Positions 30,329-40,554 of a DNA stretch of 64,000 nt are shown here, in pieces (within the stretch, counting starts at the first letter, position 1; every line of letters begins with the position of its first letter). The stretch comes from Endotrypanum monterogeii. Lineage: Eukaryota; Euglenozoa; Kinetoplastea; Trypanosomatida; Trypanosomatidae. The translations under genes were made by a program, and so were the position numbers. Location of the stretch: NCBI GenBank assembly GCA_000333855.2, contig CM007320.1:3170144-3234143 (forward strand), in the 5' to 3' direction. The notes under the pieces were generated by a model. The model ran no database searches. It had not been told where the DNA came from and saw only the letters and a list, made by a program, of their open reading frames with translations.

Positions 30329-30989
30329 CATGTATCCAGTCTCTTGGAGCATCGCCTTGCCGCACTCACCACCCAAAGAAGCTAGGGAGAGGTGATCTTG
30401 AAGCACGGCATACTCCGTACATTGGATACTCCTCGATAGCATTTTGCTGTTTTCGATTTTCTTCTTCTTCTGCACATGTTGATGTGGGAGCGGTTGGGAG
30501 GGGGGGGGTAGGTGGAGGAGAATGTGGGCACATTCCCCTCCTCTCCTCAGACCCACATTCGCATTTATATTTTTTGCAACTTTGTCACTGTGATGTTTCT
30601 ACGGCATAAATTCCAAAAAAAAAAATGATGATCTGCGCAAATCCCTAAGAGATACCGGTGGCGAATAGCGCACACGCACAGGGGACCACAGAAACACACC
30701 CATACAAAAAAAACACGTGTACATTCAAATGCTGCAACGGCCCTCTTGTAGAGAAGAGGAGAAGGATAAATGTTTCAAAGACGCTCGTCTCAAAAGGGAG
30801 AGCATATGTTCAGTCAAAACACGAAAATTTTCACGCAGCTGCTCTTCACTTTCCTTTTTTCGGCGCCGCCATCATAAGTCTGGAAACATAAAATCGGGCG
30901 AGTTTCCCCTTTTCATTGTATTAGTGATGGTCATGGTGAGGAGGGGAGGAGGGGAAGTGTGAGATACGAGAAGGGGGAGAAAAAAAAAC

Positions 30990-31706
30990 TCAGGAAATTT
31001 TCTGCTTGATAAAATATCTTTGCAAGTATCTTTCTGACCACAGGCTGAGGCCCACTGCGATAACAATGTTTAGTACGACACTCGAGACGCAGAGATAAAA
31101 CGCAGAATTGACAGTGCGATCAAAGAAAAAACGCCGCATTTGGTACATGCGAAGCTCGTCGACAGTCGTTTCCACAGATACGTTCAACATATGCAGGCGG
31201 TCCGCGTAGTCATTCATCTCTGGTGGCTTGTCTACCACGAACGCGCCATCCTCTAGCTTGGGAGGTTCTACGATGTCATTGGCGGCGCTAAAGGACATTT
31301 CAAAGCGCATGGCAGGTTTTTTGAGGGGAAGAAGGAAACACAGTTTGTAGGTGCCAGTTTGTTCAGCGTGAAAGAATATCTGAGAGACGTCGCCAAAGGT
31401 GTCGATGCTGTCTTTCAAAGGTATTTCTGGGCCACGCTTGAACGGCTCGCTGCTGGGTGCATAGAGTTTTGTAATGATCCCAGCCAGACGAGGGTCGATA
31501 CAGCGGTGTTGAAACGTGATCAGTACGGGGTCACCCTGCGGATCGCGGTAGGCGTGGTAGTTGGCGCAGAACTCCTTTCCCGGCATCAGCTTCACATACA
31601 CGCCGGCGTGCACCGAGGTAACAGCGTTGACACCTGCGCACAGAAAGCAGAACAAAGATACCACCAACAGCGCAAGAATGCGCAATTCATTTAGCCTGAG
31701 AGACAT
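30990..31706 (-). CDS. p24/emp24 (GOLD domain) cargo receptor
   Basis: A 238-residue type I membrane protein of the emp24/gp25L/p24 family, which sorts cargo into COPI and COPII vesicles between ER and Golgi. A signal peptide covers about residues 8-28. The GOLD domain (about 30-140) keeps the conserved cysteine pair at C47 and C123. A predicted coiled coil follows (about 163-196), then a membrane segment (203-223) and a short cytosolic tail, SERYLQRYFIKQKIS. The tail has an aromatic pair and basic residues but no strict KKxx ending. ATG 31706 is chosen because the upstream extension to 31784 begins with GTG and would bury the signal peptide. The length fits the family. Confidence 0.88.
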   Translation of the reverse strand: MSLRLNELRILALLVVSLFCFLCAGVNAVTSVHAGVYVKLMPGKEFCANYHAYRDPQGDPVLITFQHRCIDPRLAGIITKLYAPSSEPFKRGPEIPLKDSIDTFGDVSQIFFHAEQTGTYKLCFLLPLKKPAMRFEMSFSAANDIVEPPKLEDGAFVVDKPPEMNDYADRLHMLNVSVETTVDELRMYQMRRFFFDRTVNSAFYLCVSSVVLNIVIAVGLSLWSERYLQRYFIKQKIS

Positions 31707-32787
31707 GGGCCAAATCGTATAGAAAGAAGCTCCCAGGCAGAACACGGAGGCACACACGAACCCTTGATACAATGCCCCAAACACACAGCTGATCAGGGAT
31801 TATGTGCCAGCAATGCGGGGGAGTAACAGAGTAGACACTTTTTTTTCTTTTCTCAGACACTGTTGACCGAAATGATGCGATAGGAAAAGAGAGCGAGGGA
31901 AAAGAGAGGGGGCGGGGGGGGGGGAGGCACCGAAAAGGGGGGAGGGGCACCAAAACGAGTATTGTTGATCTTTCCAACTGCAGTGTCCCATGAAAACACT
32001 CAATTGTCTGTGTCACCAGTCGACGAGTACCCAGCACGGCGGACGGGCGGGCGTGGGGGGCGGGGGGGGGGTTGATAGGATAGAATAGGGTAAAGTAAAT
32101 CCCCCCAAAATACGGGTACGATACATAAGCGTGCATGTGCGGGTGTGAAGAAAGAAGAAGGGGGCGAGTTTTAGGTAGTAGGCTCGAGACAGCGGTTGAA
32201 CGTAGTCACGTGAAATGAGTAGGAGAAAAACCACACTGTTTTTTTTTTTTAAGGTATTGCTGCCCATAACGGAGGGAGGAGGAGGAAGGAGGTCGGCATT
32301 CGCTGTGTCCACAGAAGCGAATGCCACCGCCTCGATGGTGTCAAACAGAGAGCATGTGCGTGTGTGTTCTGGACTGTTTACGTTGCTCCAAAGCTCTTTG
32401 CAAGAAGATGTACAATTGTCTACCATGTTGGTTTATTAGGTGCAGTTGACCTTTTGGATTTGATGTTTGGCATGCATGCTGGGACTCAAAATGATCCAGA
32501 AGGCAGATCGACTTGCATTACGCCTACTCGCCCTCACCCCACATAGCTGTTTAAGCAACAACCGAAGTACACTACAAATATGCACATAGTTACCGCCGAC
32601 AGCAAAGACAGCTAGTTGTGTTCTAAAGCAGACGTGCGTGCTCATTTCTCAAAGCAGAGAAAAAAAATTCGTCATAAATGCATGCATTCAGACCAACCGT
32701 GCTCAAAAACGAAAAATAAAAGCACAGGATGGAACGTCTTCGCAGTGCAACAAGAATATGTAATCTTATAAACGGGACAGAGTAGCA

Positions 32788-32824
<37 letters not shown>

Positions 32825-32876
32825 CATAAGCCATTTGCAATTTTTTTGCTTTTCTTCTTCTTTTCATTTCCGATCT
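31707..32876. other. intercistronic spacer
   Basis: Purine and G-rich blocks at 31885-31955 and 32035-32072 (pyrimidine-rich on the RNA strand), a T-run at 32238-32249, and (CA)n at 32789-32820 starting 57 bp past the ARMC1-like stop codon. A purine block at 32266-32293 is a further candidate polypyrimidine tract. No gene is evident. Confidence 0.6.
32789..32820. repeat. (CA)n microsatellite
   Basis: Thirty-two bases of CA on the plus strand, that is (TG)n on the transcribed sense, within 60 nt of the ARMC1-like stop codon. Confidence 0.92.
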
Positions 32877-34001
32877 CTACCACCAGCGTGAGAAGCCCTG
32901 CGCAATCCGGTCGGCAGTGCTGGTGCTACCACCCTCTTCTTCAACCGCGCGCTTCTGCCGGATTCGTGCAGCAAGGGAATTTTGGTTCGGGTCTCGGTAC
33001 ACCATAACGGAGTTGAACAGTTTCGATGCAAAGTTCTTCGCCCTGTTCACATAGGATGGCCTCGCTTTATTGTCATCGAAGAAAAAGCTTCCGTTAAGGC
33101 TCTGATTACCTGCCTCGCTCCCTTGGTAGTGCATTCTCTCGGCGCTGGTCAGTATGTTTTCATAGCCGGCTTCGGTTAGGGCGTTTTGCAGGGGTGCCTG
33201 GGCGAAGGCGGACAGGAAGACACGAATTTGATGGGCACTCGGCGTCAAAGTGTACGAAATGACGCCGCGTGTTGTCTGGAGAATTTCATCGATATGCGAG
33301 GTGTCCACCATAACATCCAGTGCCGGCACCTCAAGTAAAACGGAGAGAGGGCAATCCTTGCTGACGCTATGAACCAGTGCCGAGGGCCGAGATCCCGGAT
33401 CGGCTACGCGCCGCATCGGGTAAGAGCTACAGCTAGTCATGTCAAAGCCAGTTTCACCTGAGATGTTGGAGCTTTGATCCAAGTCAGCGGTCACATCAAC
33501 ATGACAGTCACCGACCATTGTGTCATAATCGCCAACAGCTTTTGACAGTTTGCGCGACTTCGAAGAGCTTCCGGTGTTCGAGGGGGTGAGAGCGTTATGG
33601 TGCACTGTGCTCGTAAAGACAACCTCCACCTCCTGTTGCGCAGAGTGTGCGGTTCCTTTTCCACGCGGGTCTCCATCCTGGAAAGTCGGTGCAAGGAGAT
33701 CGAGTACTTTATTGGCCACATCAAACAGTTCCGGATCATCGTAGTGGGATTGATTGTGTATCTCGAGAAGCCCGTCGATGATATCCTTGCTGTTACCCAT
33801 CACCTCGAGATTATCATGGTGCACCGCCAGCAGATGAATGGCCTCCAGAGCAAGCTTTCGGATCTGGCGTTCTGGGCTAGATAAAAAACGGGACAGGCTT
33901 GGAAGCGATTGGCGGCGTGCAACGGCAGGTCGCATATCGTAGTTCTGCACGAGCTCATGGAAGCGCTGCACCAGGAAAAGTTCAGTGTTAGTCGCGGACA
34001 T
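32877..34001 (-). CDS. ARMC1: ARMC1-like armadillo/HMA-like protein
   Basis: A 374-residue protein resembling ARMC1, an outer mitochondrial membrane-associated armadillo protein linked in animals to mitochondrial distribution and to the MICOS/MIB bridge. Residues 25-105 match the ARMC1 armadillo unit (RRQSLPSLSRFLSSP, then the LALEAIHLLA helix). A low-complexity linker covers about 115-215. Residues 228-300 match the C-terminal HMA-like ferredoxin fold of ARMC1, with ALDVMVDTSHIDEILQ, then TRGVISYTL and a QIRVF strand. The protein ends in an aromatic segment, GFSRWW, comparable with the aromatic C-terminus of ARMC1. Start is ATG 34001. Identification rests on remembered family sequence, so it should be confirmed by profile search. 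Confidence 0.75.
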   Translation of the reverse strand: MSATNTELFLVQRFHELVQNYDMRPAVARRQSLPSLSRFLSSPERQIRKLALEAIHLLAVHHDNLEVMGNSKDIIDGLLEIHNQSHYDDPELFDVANKVLDLLAPTFQDGDPRGKGTAHSAQQEVEVVFTSTVHHNALTPSNTGSSSKSRKLSKAVGDYDTMVGDCHVDVTADLDQSSNISGETGFDMTSCSSYPMRRVADPGSRPSALVHSVSKDCPLSVLLEVPALDVMVDTSHIDEILQTTRGVISYTLTPSAHQIRVFLSAFAQAPLQNALTEAGYENILTSAERMHYQGSEAGNQSLNGSFFFDDNKARPSYVNRAKNFASKLFNSVMVYRDPNQNSLAARIRQKRAVEEEGGSTSTADRIAQGFSRWW

Positions 34002-35419
34002 GAATGCAAGTACGCAGAAGAGCGTGGTGGAAAGACGGTTAAATACTAATAAAGAAATTAGGCTCTCTGCGTCTGAGAGCTCTGTTGTGTGCCCAAATGA
34101 GGTAGGAGAAAGAGGTGGCCCCGATCAGTGGTTTCGATTTCGAGGCCGAGTAGCACTATTCCCCGTCAGCTTTGAAATTAATGTAACGATGGGCCAGTTT
34201 GGTGCGCAGAGGGCCTGCTTTTTTAAAAATCTTCTAAAGGGTTTGTGTGTGTGTGTGTGTTTGGATGGAGATGTTCAGCAGAGAAGCACCAGAGGGTGCA
34301 GCCGGGGAAGTGGTGGAGGTGCGTGCTTCCCCTCAACAGCAACACTTATACACACAAAGATGTAGGGTGAGGGGGTAAGGAGAAAGGACTAAAACGGATC
34401 ACTCAAGATGCCAACAAAACACGAAAGGTGGCAGGTTTTCTTTTTTAATTCAGCGCACCTACTTCAATATCACAGCCGCCCGAGATTGGGGGAATTTCAC
34501 CTCCGTCAAGAGGCAATCGACAATGACAACAGATGAAAAAAAAAGAGGTCTTCTCACCTGCAGAAATGTGGCGGATGTCCAACGGAAATCAAAGGGGTGC
34601 GCATCGTTGACAGTCGTGTAAGAAGGGGGGGGTAGGGTAAGAGGAAAGACCAGTAGTGAAAAGAGGGGGTGGGCTTTAGGGCCCGTTGCTACGAAATCAT
34701 TGTCGAAGGCAATGAATCATAGACGCGCTACTTGACGTTGTGCTCGCACATGCAGTTGAGGGATAAAAGGCAAAGGAAAGAAGGAGATGGCCACTGTTCT
34801 CCTCCCCCAAAACACGAAACAGTGGCAAAATCATCCACGGCTGGTGTGAGTGAAGCAGGAAAAGAGAAGCGCCGACACCGCGCTGGAGGAGAGGGTCCTC
34901 ATTTAGGGACTATGAGAGGCGAGTATGGCATCACCACTCTCAGTGCTTCCAAGTGGGGAGACGGATATGTGTGATCCGGATAACTTTGAGGTCTTCACCT
35001 GCCACTGCCGTGAGGTAGCCAAAGGGGCAGCGTACAGGGGTGGGATGCATCGTGGGATACGTGGAGTAAAAAAAAAAGTCATCAAGGAAAGTGCGATATA
35101 TATATATATTATTTTTTTTTTTTATATTAATTTTTTTTTTTCTTCAGAGCTTCCCCTCTTCTTTCAGTCTTTGCCGATGGAAGAATGTTCACGTAACATC
35201 TCAGCCCTTTGCTGTGGTGAACATGAGGGAAGTGCGTCACAGTAATCAAAATGACAGGTAACCTCAACACTGTCTCTGGACTATGCGCCATAAAATTAAG
35301 AGAATAACAAGGGAGGATGGCACAAATCGACTCGTATGCACTGAGGGAATACACATGGAGAAATAATCAATAATACCCAGGAGTGAACCTTTGGGGGATA
35401 CGTGAGTTTCGATATAAAT
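34002..35419. other. intercistronic spacer
   Basis: Holds a GT tract at 34243-34262 (CA on the RNA strand) 240 nt upstream of the ARMC1-like ATG, a purine/G block at 34623-34672, an AT tract at about 35096-35109 and T-runs at 35110-35142. A plus-strand frame of 126 codons (33985-34365) is a shadow crossing the gene start. No gene is called. Confidence 0.6.
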
Positions 35420-36229
35420 TTAAAAGGTGTCGCTTGGTTGTGTTGAGAGCTTGTAGCTTCCCTTGCCGTCCGCCACGATGCGGGTGACGAACTGTTCTGG
35501 AATGGCGCGCTCCACAATGTCGTCATCTTTCTCTAGGGGAAAGAGGACGTTCACAGCGGAGCTGCACGCAGTGACGATCTCCGTGTTTAGAGCCTCGACC
35601 CTGTCAAGCAGGTACACATTCACACTCATAGACCGCTCAATGTCGATAGTCTGCGATGCCTTCGCCACTTGCACGTCGACTTGAGAGCAGTTGAGAACCT
35701 CGAGCGAGGAAACAACGACTTGCAAAGACACCTGTACCTTGGTGCAGTTGACAATGCTTACGGAATTCACCTTATTGTTGATGGTGATGTAAGCGTGCTT
35801 GCAATTTTCGATACGGACAGCGTGGCGCATCTCTGCCTTGTCAAGGATCAATTCCAGTTGCTTCTCTGTACTCCCGGCTTGGTGTTTGACGACCCATCGC
35901 TTGTCTCCTTCCAGTGCCAGAACCGGTGACTGGATCACCTCCTCTCCGGCACCAAGCGCATATCGGTTCTTTGCCTGGTGAAGTGCCTCGGCAGCCGCTT
36001 TTTTGCGCGCCAGATCGCTCATATCGATTTCTCCATGCTTGATATTTTTTTTGTATGCTTTTTCGTCATCCGTGACGTGGCGCAGGCGCGCCGTGATGCC
36101 GTCTCCACCCTCACGGATTTCAGCAAACATTGCGGCAGTGGCATCCCCGACACCGACAGGGTGTGCATTCTGTTTTGCGACCGGGGGCAGTGGCAGTGGT
36201 GGTGGTGGTGGTGGTGGTGGGGCCGGCAT
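35420..36229 (-). CDS. CAP: cyclase-associated protein, short form (WH2-CARP)
   Basis: A 269-residue actin-monomer recycling protein corresponding to the C-terminal half of CAP/Srv2. It begins with a polyproline stretch (PAPPPPPPPPLPLPP, residues 2-16), the source of a GGT repeat on the plus strand. A WH2 actin-binding motif follows (about 28-60), including LRHVTDD at 49-55. A CARP beta-helix domain then covers about 95-262, with repeats such as VRIENCKHAYITI and VSIVNCTKVQV. The N-terminal helical domain that binds adenylate cyclase and cofilin-actin in fungi and animals is absent. This is a complete gene rather than a truncation: ATG 36229 is preceded by a pyrimidine-rich sense tract and a CTAG acceptor near 36252-36270. 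It should recharge ADP-actin monomers with ATP. Confidence 0.92.
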   Translation of the reverse strand: MPAPPPPPPPPLPLPPVAKQNAHPVGVGDATAAMFAEIREGGDGITARLRHVTDDEKAYKKNIKHGEIDMSDLARKKAAAEALHQAKNRYALGAGEEVIQSPVLALEGDKRWVVKHQAGSTEKQLELILDKAEMRHAVRIENCKHAYITINNKVNSVSIVNCTKVQVSLQVVVSSLEVLNCSQVDVQVAKASQTIDIERSMSVNVYLLDRVEALNTEIVTACSSAVNVLFPLEKDDDIVERAIPEQFVTRIVADGKGSYKLSTQPSDTF

Positions 36230-37102
36230 TCTTTTTGGATGGTCTCTAGATACGGAAGGGATCTAGAGGCGCGTGCGTAGGAACAGAAAAGGGACCGACG
36301 TTGAGATGAGCGGCTTGTGTTGCCTGAGAGGCTCGTCAATGAGACTAGGAGGAAATGAGAGGGGTGCAGATGCAAAACCCAGTTATGCGTTTGTATGTGG
36401 GGGCAGAAGACTGTGTATGAAAGCACGTTTTTTTTTTTTTACGGAGAGGAAAAGTTGGAAGGAAGAAGAGAAGCCACAAAACATCTATGTTTTGAAGAGG
36501 TGTTCTTGTCCCCTACACTTTATTAGAACATCACGTGCAGAATTTTTTTTTTTTTGTGGTTTGGGAAGCGATAGGATTGTGCGTCTCCACAGTGCTTTTT
36601 ATCCCCCTGTGTAAGGTGTACCCTCTTGTACATAGTTTATGTGCACGTCTGCGTGTGCACGTGCGACCGGGGGAGGGGGGCTACAGGGAGGTCTGCACCG
36701 CCGTCTCTGAGCGTTATCAGAGGGCGCGTTGTGTCGTCACCTTTTCGACCCGGACCTTCATGTGTGGGAGCCACACCAGGGCTCGCTCCTTTACACCGCT
36801 TCACGACATTGACCTGTGCGACTCGCCTAAACGTGGTACAGGCAGAGAAACATGCAACCGAGATTCGGCCTCGGGAAAGAGGCGGTATCCAAAAGTGCAA
36901 CACATCACCGTCTCTCCCTTCGGCAATCTCTCCAAACACTGCGTGTCCCTCCACAGCCCCGGTACTCAACGTTTCCTTTCAGAGACTTCTCAGACACTGT
37001 GAAGTACAGAGTAGGTGTCGACCATTCCCACGAATTGATATCGAAACACCGGCCACTCAAATTTGATAGGGTAAAGCGCACCAGCACCTTGGCTACCGGC
37101 AT

Positions 37103-37137
<35 letters not shown>

Positions 37138-38129
37138 GTTTTCCACACTGCGGCACCGCTGTATCCCTCAGAAGAGAACTGAAAGACAACACCAGAAGAC
37201 ACTGTGAACTCAAGTTTCTCGAAGAAGAATTTGATAGCTCTCACCAGCAAGTCCTCTTGTCTTCTAGACTGTGTAGTGATACAGCTATAACTCATATTTT
37301 CCCCTACTCGAAGAGATTGGTACTTGGTGCAGCAAGGAAAAAGTGACATACTAATGAAATGTGCTGATCTACACGCCGGCCTTACGGCGATCGCACAAGC
37401 GTGTCCACTGAGATCATCGTATTTTGCATTTTCTGTCTGTGCTCTTACATCAACTCAAGCTCTCACCGTCCACGAATTGATCTCAGATTGAATGTAGTCT
37501 CTCTTCTACAGCAAGTGACGCTTTTCACCGGTGATCATCATCCGAGAACTTCGTCGAAGCTGTCGAGACTCATGTGAAGAGGTGAGTTATGATGTTAGCG
37601 ACACAAGTGGAGCGTATACTCGGGCGCGGTGTGCACAGGCAGGGATGTCCAAGGCTGCAAAATCCGTAATAAAATAAAATCTCTCATGTCAAACAGAAGC
37701 ACTAGCCGACACCGCTACAGTTTGCGCTACCACATGATTCGTTTTCTCTCCTCTTTACCCCATCCCTTTTCCACCTGATTGGAGAGAACAAATTGATAAA
37801 GACGCTCCCTGTCTCCCCTCACCCACCGTTGACGAGTGATGGGTGCGCAGTTCGACGTCAACTGCTTCCTTGTCTTCCTCTGCGTCCGTATGCGGCTCCT
37901 ATCCGTATACCCTTTTCATACGCATTAGGTGACAGTGATGATGTGAACACCTGAACTTAGAAGCACTCCGCGTTGGGGAGGTGTTATGTTAGAGTGTTCC
38001 CATACAAATATGGGGAAAAAAGAAAACAGGAGAAACCTTTAAAAAAAAATTCAGAGAGGTCATTCCTCCAGTGTGGCTTGGCTGAATATCCATACGAGGA
38101 GACCTCCATCCCTCCACACACAAAAACAT
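36230..38129. other. long intercistronic spacer
   Basis: A 1.9-kb spacer. T-runs lie at 36428-36440 and 36543-36555, a G-run at about 36668-36678, and (CA)n at 37104-37135. Between 36640 and 37070 the sequence is of higher complexity, and overlapping frames occur on both strands (36535-37002 and 36626-37066 plus; 36637-36969 minus, 110 codons). None has a recognisable domain or a matching acceptor, so I call no gene. 37350-38060 is unremarkable, ending in an A-run at 38041-38049. Confidence 0.5.
37104..37135. repeat. (CA)n microsatellite
   Basis: Thirty-two bases of perfect CA on the plus strand in the 1.9-kb spacer. Confidence 0.92.
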
Positions 38130-39818
38130 TCATTCTGTGGTGTTTACTTTAATCAGATCTGCCGTCACGTGATCGTAGTAGGCGATGCGATCAGATGGCA
38201 CGGGACTGTCCTCGTCACCGTCCACGACTACCCCTCTTCCAGAAAGCGTTGTGCTCCACGAAAACACGGTGGAAAGGAGAAGCTGTGGAAGCTCCATACC
38301 TTCGGTCAGCTTTGCTGCACGCAAAAGCTGATGGGATACCGCCAAGATAAATTCGCGTGTTTCCTCTGCGAGGTCTATGCAGCCGGTTGTCCTTTGCCGG
38401 CCATGGCATTCTTGCACCGCCGTTGTCAGCTCCACCACAGCTGTCACCGCAATTAAATCCGAAAGAAATGACACCACGTCTGCACGCCGATACACTGTAG
38501 CTGTGGCTGCGGTGAGCGCTTCGAGAAGCAAAAAAAGCGGGCATTCCAGCTGAAATGCCAGAGAGCACAGCTCCTTATCTGCCAGCGTCAGCGCAGCAAC
38601 ACCACCTGCGTCTGATTTGTCAACCGCTGCAAGACAGGGCTCTTCACTGGGGGGCGGGGTCCCAGGCCGTGCTACGAGCGCCTTTTTGAGATCTCTCGCA
38701 CGCTTGTGAAAACGACCTGCTGTGGTGGTGGTGCTATAAAACGAGCCTCGAATCACCTTGGTGACCGCCTTCGTGGAGAGGTGCTGCGAGTGACCAAAGC
38801 GGTGAAGCGCGACGATGAGCTGAAGCAATTCCCTCACCGAGTAGAAGCGCAGTTGTGCATAAACAATGCCGCACCGACTGTGTGTGCCATCTTTCATGGC
38901 GCTGTTCACAATCACCTCGAGGACGGCTTCCTCTGCAATTCCAAGCGAGGCCATTGTGTAGAGCAACACTGGTAGGGGTAGCGGTGACGCGTTTGATTCC
39001 TTCGACATGATCGGTGGAGCGCTGATACCTTCTTCAAGGTCGTTCTCCCGACGGGCGCTGCTGCTCGTCACAGTTCGAGTAGAGCTTGCGTCCCCATCCA
39101 CTCTGGTTTCTGCCAGGGCAAGCAGTTTCCGGCGAATCTCGCCCATTAGTTGCAGAAGCAGTCGCCCATCCTCTACGTCGGCGCTGTCGTAAAGGCGAAA
39201 AAAAAGAATCAAATCACTCAGGGAGAAGTCATTAGCTGATGAAGCTGTCCTCTGAGGATCTGAGGTTTCCATAGGACTTACGTCACCTTCTGGTACAACG
39301 CGGAAACGGTGAAGCGGTGCGGGGGACACATTACTGTCAGAACTCGACGTTGTGGGGGAGGGAAGAAGACCTCGAAGGGGTCCGAATACATCGCGCCTGG
39401 CACTGAACGCGGCGTAGCTTCTAGAAACGTCAGGAGAAACAGAAGGCGGTTGGTGGTCAACGCTGGCAAACAGATGAAGCAGTTCGTGTGCACGTTGAGC
39501 CAATGGATTCTGGCCACGAGAGTCTACAGGCGGTTTCGGCTGCGCAACGCTGATTCGACGCTGGTCAGCCGTCACCTTTCCTGAGGGACTCAATGGTGCG
39601 CGTTCGGAAAGCGACTTTTTGTGAAGATTTTTGTATGGGAAAGCGCACGTGTGTGCACGACATGGCGCTTCTGTTGATTTAACCTTCGCTGACTTTGTCG
39701 AGGAGGTGATCTGGGCTTCAAGACATCGCACACGCCGTCTGCCGAGGCGGCGCCCCGCTTCTACTTGTCTGGTGAAGTATCTTGGCGTCCAGAGGCGAGC
39801 GACAGTGCGCACCAACAT
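38130..39818 (-). CDS. hypothetical protein, predicted mitochondrial
   Basis: A 562-residue protein I do not recognise. The N-terminus (MLVRTVARLWTPRYFTRQVE, then GRRLGRRRVR) is Arg-rich and free of acidic residues for 19 positions, a good mitochondrial presequence. Residues 40-230 are Ser/Pro-rich and probably disordered; 230-500 contain Leu-rich helices reminiscent of the helical repeats of kinetoplastid mitochondrial RNA proteins, but no RAP or PPR signature could be established by eye. The open frame continues to 40268, but its upstream part crosses the CA tract and polypyrimidine region. The first ATG after the acceptor at 39853 is 39818. Confidence 0.72.
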   Translation of the reverse strand: MLVRTVARLWTPRYFTRQVEAGRRLGRRRVRCLEAQITSSTKSAKVKSTEAPCRAHTCAFPYKNLHKKSLSERAPLSPSGKVTADQRRISVAQPKPPVDSRGQNPLAQRAHELLHLFASVDHQPPSVSPDVSRSYAAFSARRDVFGPLRGLLPSPTTSSSDSNVSPAPLHRFRVVPEGDVSPMETSDPQRTASSANDFSLSDLILFFRLYDSADVEDGRLLLQLMGEIRRKLLALAETRVDGDASSTRTVTSSSARRENDLEEGISAPPIMSKESNASPLPLPVLLYTMASLGIAEEAVLEVIVNSAMKDGTHSRCGIVYAQLRFYSVRELLQLIVALHRFGHSQHLSTKAVTKVIRGSFYSTTTTAGRFHKRARDLKKALVARPGTPPPSEEPCLAAVDKSDAGGVAALTLADKELCSLAFQLECPLFLLLEALTAATATVYRRADVVSFLSDLIAVTAVVELTTAVQECHGRQRTTGCIDLAEETREFILAVSHQLLRAAKLTEGMELPQLLLSTVFSWSTTLSGRGVVVDGDEDSPVPSDRIAYYDHVTADLIKVNTTE

Positions 39819-39852
39819 ATTTAGTTGACTTCTCTCTTCGAATGTAGCCGCG

Positions 39853-39916
39853 CTAGGGGCGTATTGTGTGTGTGTATGTGTGTAGGGATTAATGGGTAGG
39901 GGGGAAAGAAGGGGAG
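39853..39916 (-). promoter_or_regulatory. trans-splice acceptor region with internal CA tract
   Basis: On the minus strand a pyrimidine stretch (39896-39916) is followed by CCCATTAATCCCTA, a CA-rich tract (39865-39883), then GCCCCTAG with AG at 39853-39854. The gene's ATG at 39818 is the first ATG downstream. Confidence 0.6.
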
Positions 39917-40510
39917 TATAAGAATAAATCGAAGCGTGATTGGCGAGTGGACAGATAAGACGTATGTTCGGGGATGGATGGGTTTCATTTCGTAGTACGG
40001 TCACACGCATAGATGGGGGATCGCAGACAAGTCGATTATCCGTGACGAGGAACTGAAAAAGAAAACAAGCGAACAAGCCAACGCACTGCATGTGATGAAT
40101 AGAAACCACAACAGTATTGCACAAGTTCAACTTGTCTTTTTTATTTTTTCGTGGTTCAGCGAACGGGGTTTTGCCTAGTATACAAATGTGGTCAAGGCAG
40201 GTGAGGAGAGAGAGGCACGGGTTATCGATGGAATAGTACCGCGAACAGATGCGAATGCCCCCGTACAAAAAAAAAAAAACCAGCTCATTTTTCTTAAAAA
40301 AAGTATCTTCCTTTTTTATTTATATTTTTTCTCAGGGGTACGTAACTTCGAACCCCACCCCTCCGCAAAGTAACCAAAACGTTAAATCAAGCCACGGATT
40401 AATCGAATCGGAGTGTCAGAGACACTTAACAGCAACATTTAATGGACCGGAGGAGGAGGGCGAGAATAAAGGAAAAAAAGGCGATATCACCCCCCCCCCA
40501 AAAAAAAAAA

Positions 40511-40528
40511 ATATATATATATATATAT
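40511..40528. repeat. (AT)n microsatellite
   Basis: Perfect AT run 27 bp past the stop of the NERD gene, following a C run and an A run. Confidence 0.9.
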
Positions 40529-40554
40529 TGTCCGACGTCCGGCGCAGCCCATCG

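Larger units (their letters stand above)
29931..30989. other. intercistronic spacer
   Basis: Holds the acceptor region of the M24 gene (30060-30116), (TA)n at 30311-30328, a G-run at about 30499-30507 and purine-rich stretches near 30929-30990. A 218-codon minus-strand frame (29900-30556) overlaps the M24 start, runs through the repeats and is rejected. Confidence 0.65.
39819..40554. other. intercistronic spacer
   Basis: Includes the acceptor region of the gene at left (39853-39916), A- and T-runs at 40265-40277 and 40312-40332, a C/A run at 40491-40510 and (AT)n at 40511-40528 just past the NERD gene stop. Confidence 0.65.

Noticed and set aside
29900..30556. 218-codon minus-strand frame over the M24 gene start
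   Set aside because: It runs through a TA tract and a poly-C tract, is low complexity, and overlaps the M24 start in another frame.
36535..37066. Overlapping 155- and 146-codon plus-strand frames and a 110-codon minus-strand frame
   Set aside because: All three share the same DNA, start in poly-T or repeat sequence, and show no recognisable domain; at most one could be real and none stands out.
40335..40370. Minus-strand GGTTCGAA, resembling a tRNA B box
   Set aside because: No T-arm stem, no acceptor stem and no A box at the right distance; the surrounding sequence is A/T homopolymer.
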